Positions 62,153 to 64,000 of a stretch of DNA of 64,000 nucleotides are shown one piece after another. The notes under the pieces are model-generated. The model made no database searches and was not told the DNA's origin. It saw only the letters and a list, made by a program, of their open reading frames with translations. The first letter of the stretch is position 1; every line of letters starts with the position of its first letter. The stretch comes from Mycobacterium sp. ACS1612 (GTDB taxonomy: Bacteria > Actinomycetota > Actinomycetes > Mycobacteriales > Mycobacteriaceae), in contig NZ_LZHZ01000048.1 of NCBI RefSeq assembly GCF_001667505.1, forward strand, positions 62,001 through 126,000, given 5' to 3'. The translations under genes were made by a program, and so were the position numbers.

Positions 62153-64000
62153 CGGGCGGCCGAGAACGCCCGCAGCGACTCGACCTGGGCCGGATCCAGT
62201 GAGGGTCGGACGGTTTCGCGTGCCTTTCCCACGTCGGCGGCGGTCACGTCGGCGGCGTCGATCGACCGGCGCATCGCGGTCAGTGCGGCCTCGCGCAGCA
62301 GCGCCACGCAGTCGGCCGCGCTGTAGCCCTCCAGTTCGCCCGCCAGGGTGTCGAGGTCGACGTCGTCGGCCAGTGGAATGGATTTGCCTGCGGTGCGCAG
62401 GATTTCGCGTCGAGCCTCGGCATCGGGCGGCTCGACGAACACCAGCTTCTCCAGTCGGCCCGGTCGCAGCAGCGCCGGGTCGATGAGGTCGGGCCGGTTG
62501 GTCGCGCCGAGCACCACGACGTCGCGCAGCGGTTCGATGCCGTCGAGTTCGGTCAGCAGCGCCGCGACCACACGGTCGGTGACGCCGGAGTCGAAGCTCT
62601 GCCCGCGCCGCGGTGCGAGCGCGTCGATCTCGTCGAGGAAAACCAGCGACGGCGCGGAGTCGCGGGCACGCTGAAACAGTTCGCGCACCGCCTTTTCCGA
62701 CGAGCCGACCCATTTGTCCATCAACTCGGCGCCCTTGACGGCGTGCACCGACAGCCGCCCGGAACTGGCCAGCGCGCGCACCACGAACGTCTTACCGCAA
62801 CCTGGCGGGCCGTAGAGCAGCACGCCGCGCGGCGGGGCGACGCCGAGTCGCTGGAAGGTCTCGGGATGCTGCAACGGCCACAGCACCGCCTCGGTGAGCG
62901 CCTGCTTGGTGGCCGCCATGTCGCCGACGTCGTCCAGTGTCACCGACCCGACAGACACCTCTTCGGTGGCCGAACGCGACAGCGGCCTGATGACCGTTGT
63001 CGCGCCGATCAGGTCGTCTTGCGTCAATTCGGGGGGCGCACCGTCGGCGCTGGCCCGCGACGCCGCCCGCAGCGCCGCCTCGCGCACCAGCGCTGACAGA
63101 TCCGCGACGACGAAACCCGGTGTGCGCTCGGCGACTTCGTCGAGGGTGAGGTCCTTCGACGGCACGTCGCGCAGCAGCACCTCGAGCAACTGCTTGCGGA
63201 CCGCGCCGTCGGGCAGGGTCAGTCCGAGTTCACGGTCGCACAGATCGGGGGCACGCAGTCGCGGGTCGACACCGTCGGGTTGCTGCGTGGTGGCGACGAA
63301 CGCCACACCCCTGGTGGCGACGGCGTTGCGCAGTTCGGTCAGGATCAGGGTGGACACCGGGTCGGCGACAGACGGCAGCAGCGCGTCGATATCGGTGATC
63401 AGCAGCACCCCGCCGCCGTCCCGGACGGTGGCCACCGCCGACGACACGCTCTTGAGTCGGTCTTCTGCGCGCAGCGCGCCCACTTCGGGACCGTCGAGTT
63501 CGACGAGCCTGCGGTCCGCGCACACGGCGCGCACCAGCGCTGCCTTGCCGACGCCGGCGGGTCCCGACACCAGCACGCCGAGATTGGCCGTCGCGCCGAG
63601 GGTTTCGAGCAGCTCGGGTTGGTCGAGCGCGAGCTTCAGCCATTCCGTCAGGCGCGACGCCTGTGCGTGTGAGCCCTTCAGGTCGTCGATGTTGACGGCT
63701 GCCGACTTCTTCGGCGTCGACACCGTGTGCTGGCCCGCGGTCGCGGGTCCGCGCGGCGCCACCCCGTCGCCCCAACTGACCACCGAATTCGGTTGCACGC
63801 TCACCGGACCCGCGGGGTCCACACCGGTGACCGTCAACAGTTCGGAGGTCCACGTGATGCCGACCGACGACGCCAACGCGGCGGTGGCCGTGGATGTCGG
63901 AATGTCGGGGCCGAGGTCACGCGGCAGCAGCGAGACCGTGTCGCCGACCGTCATCACCTTGCCGAGCAGGGCCTGGCGCAGCGTCGCAGGCGAAATGGAC
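62149..64000 (-). CDS. Cdc48-like AAA ATPase with two AAA modules (Rv0435c-like), 5' end outside the window
   Basis: The frame is open to the right edge, so the N-terminus is missing. At least 616 residues are seen: an N-domain remnant, then AAA module 1 (Walker A GPAGVGKAAL; Walker B LLITDIDALLP, lacking the usual Glu after Asp) and AAA module 2 (Walker A GPPGCGKTF; Walker B LVFLDEIDAL; ATNRPDLIDPALLRPGRLEK with arginine finger). Module 2 looks fully competent and module 1 degenerate. Such proteins unfold or remodel substrates. This is the next core gene after the LON-domain protein in M. tuberculosis. Confidence 0.93.
   Translation of the reverse strand, partial: SISPATLRQALLGKVMTVGDTVSLLPRDLGPDIPTSTATAALASSVGITWTSELLTVTGVDPAGPVSVQPNSVVSWGDGVAPRGPATAGQHTVSTPKKSAAVNIDDLKGSHAQASRLTEWLKLALDQPELLETLGATANLGVLVSGPAGVGKAALVRAVCADRRLVELDGPEVGALRAEDRLKSVSSAVATVRDGGGVLLITDIDALLPSVADPVSTLILTELRNAVATRGVAFVATTQQPDGVDPRLRAPDLCDRELGLTLPDGAVRKQLLEVLLRDVPSKDLTLDEVAERTPGFVVADLSALVREAALRAASRASADGAPPELTQDDLIGATTVIRPLSRSATEEVSVGSVTLDDVGDMAATKQALTEAVLWPLQHPETFQRLGVAPPRGVLLYGPPGCGKTFVVRALASSGRLSVHAVKGAELMDKWVGSSEKAVRELFQRARDSAPSLVFLDEIDALAPRRGQSFDSGVTDRVVAALLTELDGIEPLRDVVVLGATNRPDLIDPALLRPGRLEKLVFVEPPDAEARREILRTAGKSIPLADDVDLDTLAGELEGYSAADCVALLREAALTAMRRSIDAADVTAADVGKARETVRPSLDPAQVESLRAFSAAR

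Overview
This window is high-GC chromosomal DNA from a mycobacterium, most likely a rapid-growing, soil-type species (Mycolicibacterium-like). The evidence is the right-hand core block thiC, thiD ... xthA, GNAT, def, DUF3263, LytR_C, sodC, YbdK-type ligase, LON-domain protein ... Cdc48-like AAA ATPase. This matches the order of Mycobacterium tuberculosis Rv0421c to Rv0435c, with extra genes inserted. A 13E12-type HNH gene with a canonical mycobacterial LexA box, GTG/TTG starts and lipobox or Tat lipoproteins agree with this. No tRNA, rRNA, CRISPR or intact insertion sequence was seen.

Positions 1-15405 and 21537-23964 form a catabolic locus for an unidentified, probably nitrogen-containing, compound. 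It encodes a polyamine/opine-type ABC transporter, a class-III aminotransferase, a three-subunit molybdenum hydroxylase (aldehyde oxidase type), the start of a Rieske oxygenase, two flavin oxidoreductases, a fused NDP-forming acyl-CoA ligase and two acyl-CoA dehydrogenases. Three near-identical palindromes (GACTGA-N4-TCAGTC) sit in three divergent intergenic regions, at 7138, 10454 and 22759. One of them lies next to a TetR gene, so a local TetR regulon is inferred. A self-contained xylose cassette (ROK regulator, xylA, binding protein, single-NBD ATPase, permease; 15910-21540) splits this regulon in two.

Positions 24027-33163 hold accessory genes: a secreted protein with a 14-residue tandem repeat, a condensation-fold acyltransferase, a uracil-type permease, an APC permease, small membrane proteins, a regulator with two TetR domains and a Baeyer-Villiger-type monooxygenase.

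Positions 33207-37640 are a thiamin operon (thiC-thiD-hydrolase-two DUF4190 proteins) behind a TPP riboswitch. An MFS exporter, an acyltransferase, a small hypothetical gene and the LexA-box HNH gene follow, then xthA-GNAT-def and the core genes DUF3263 to the LON-domain protein (to 48329).

Positions 48330-62152 are an insertion relative to M. tuberculosis. They carry a methyltransferase, a complete Mrp antiporter operon (mnhA/B fusion, C, D, E, F, G), an RCK-domain K+ regulator, a cation/proton antiporter with a C-terminal RCK domain, and a GjpA-like secreted/outer-membrane protein with its own operator-promoter. They also hold a decaying CBS-protein plus ArsB/NhaD-type transporter pair, a fragment of a LuxR-type regulator, a DUF1707 protein and an SRPBCC protein. 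The Cdc48-like ATPase runs off the right edge.
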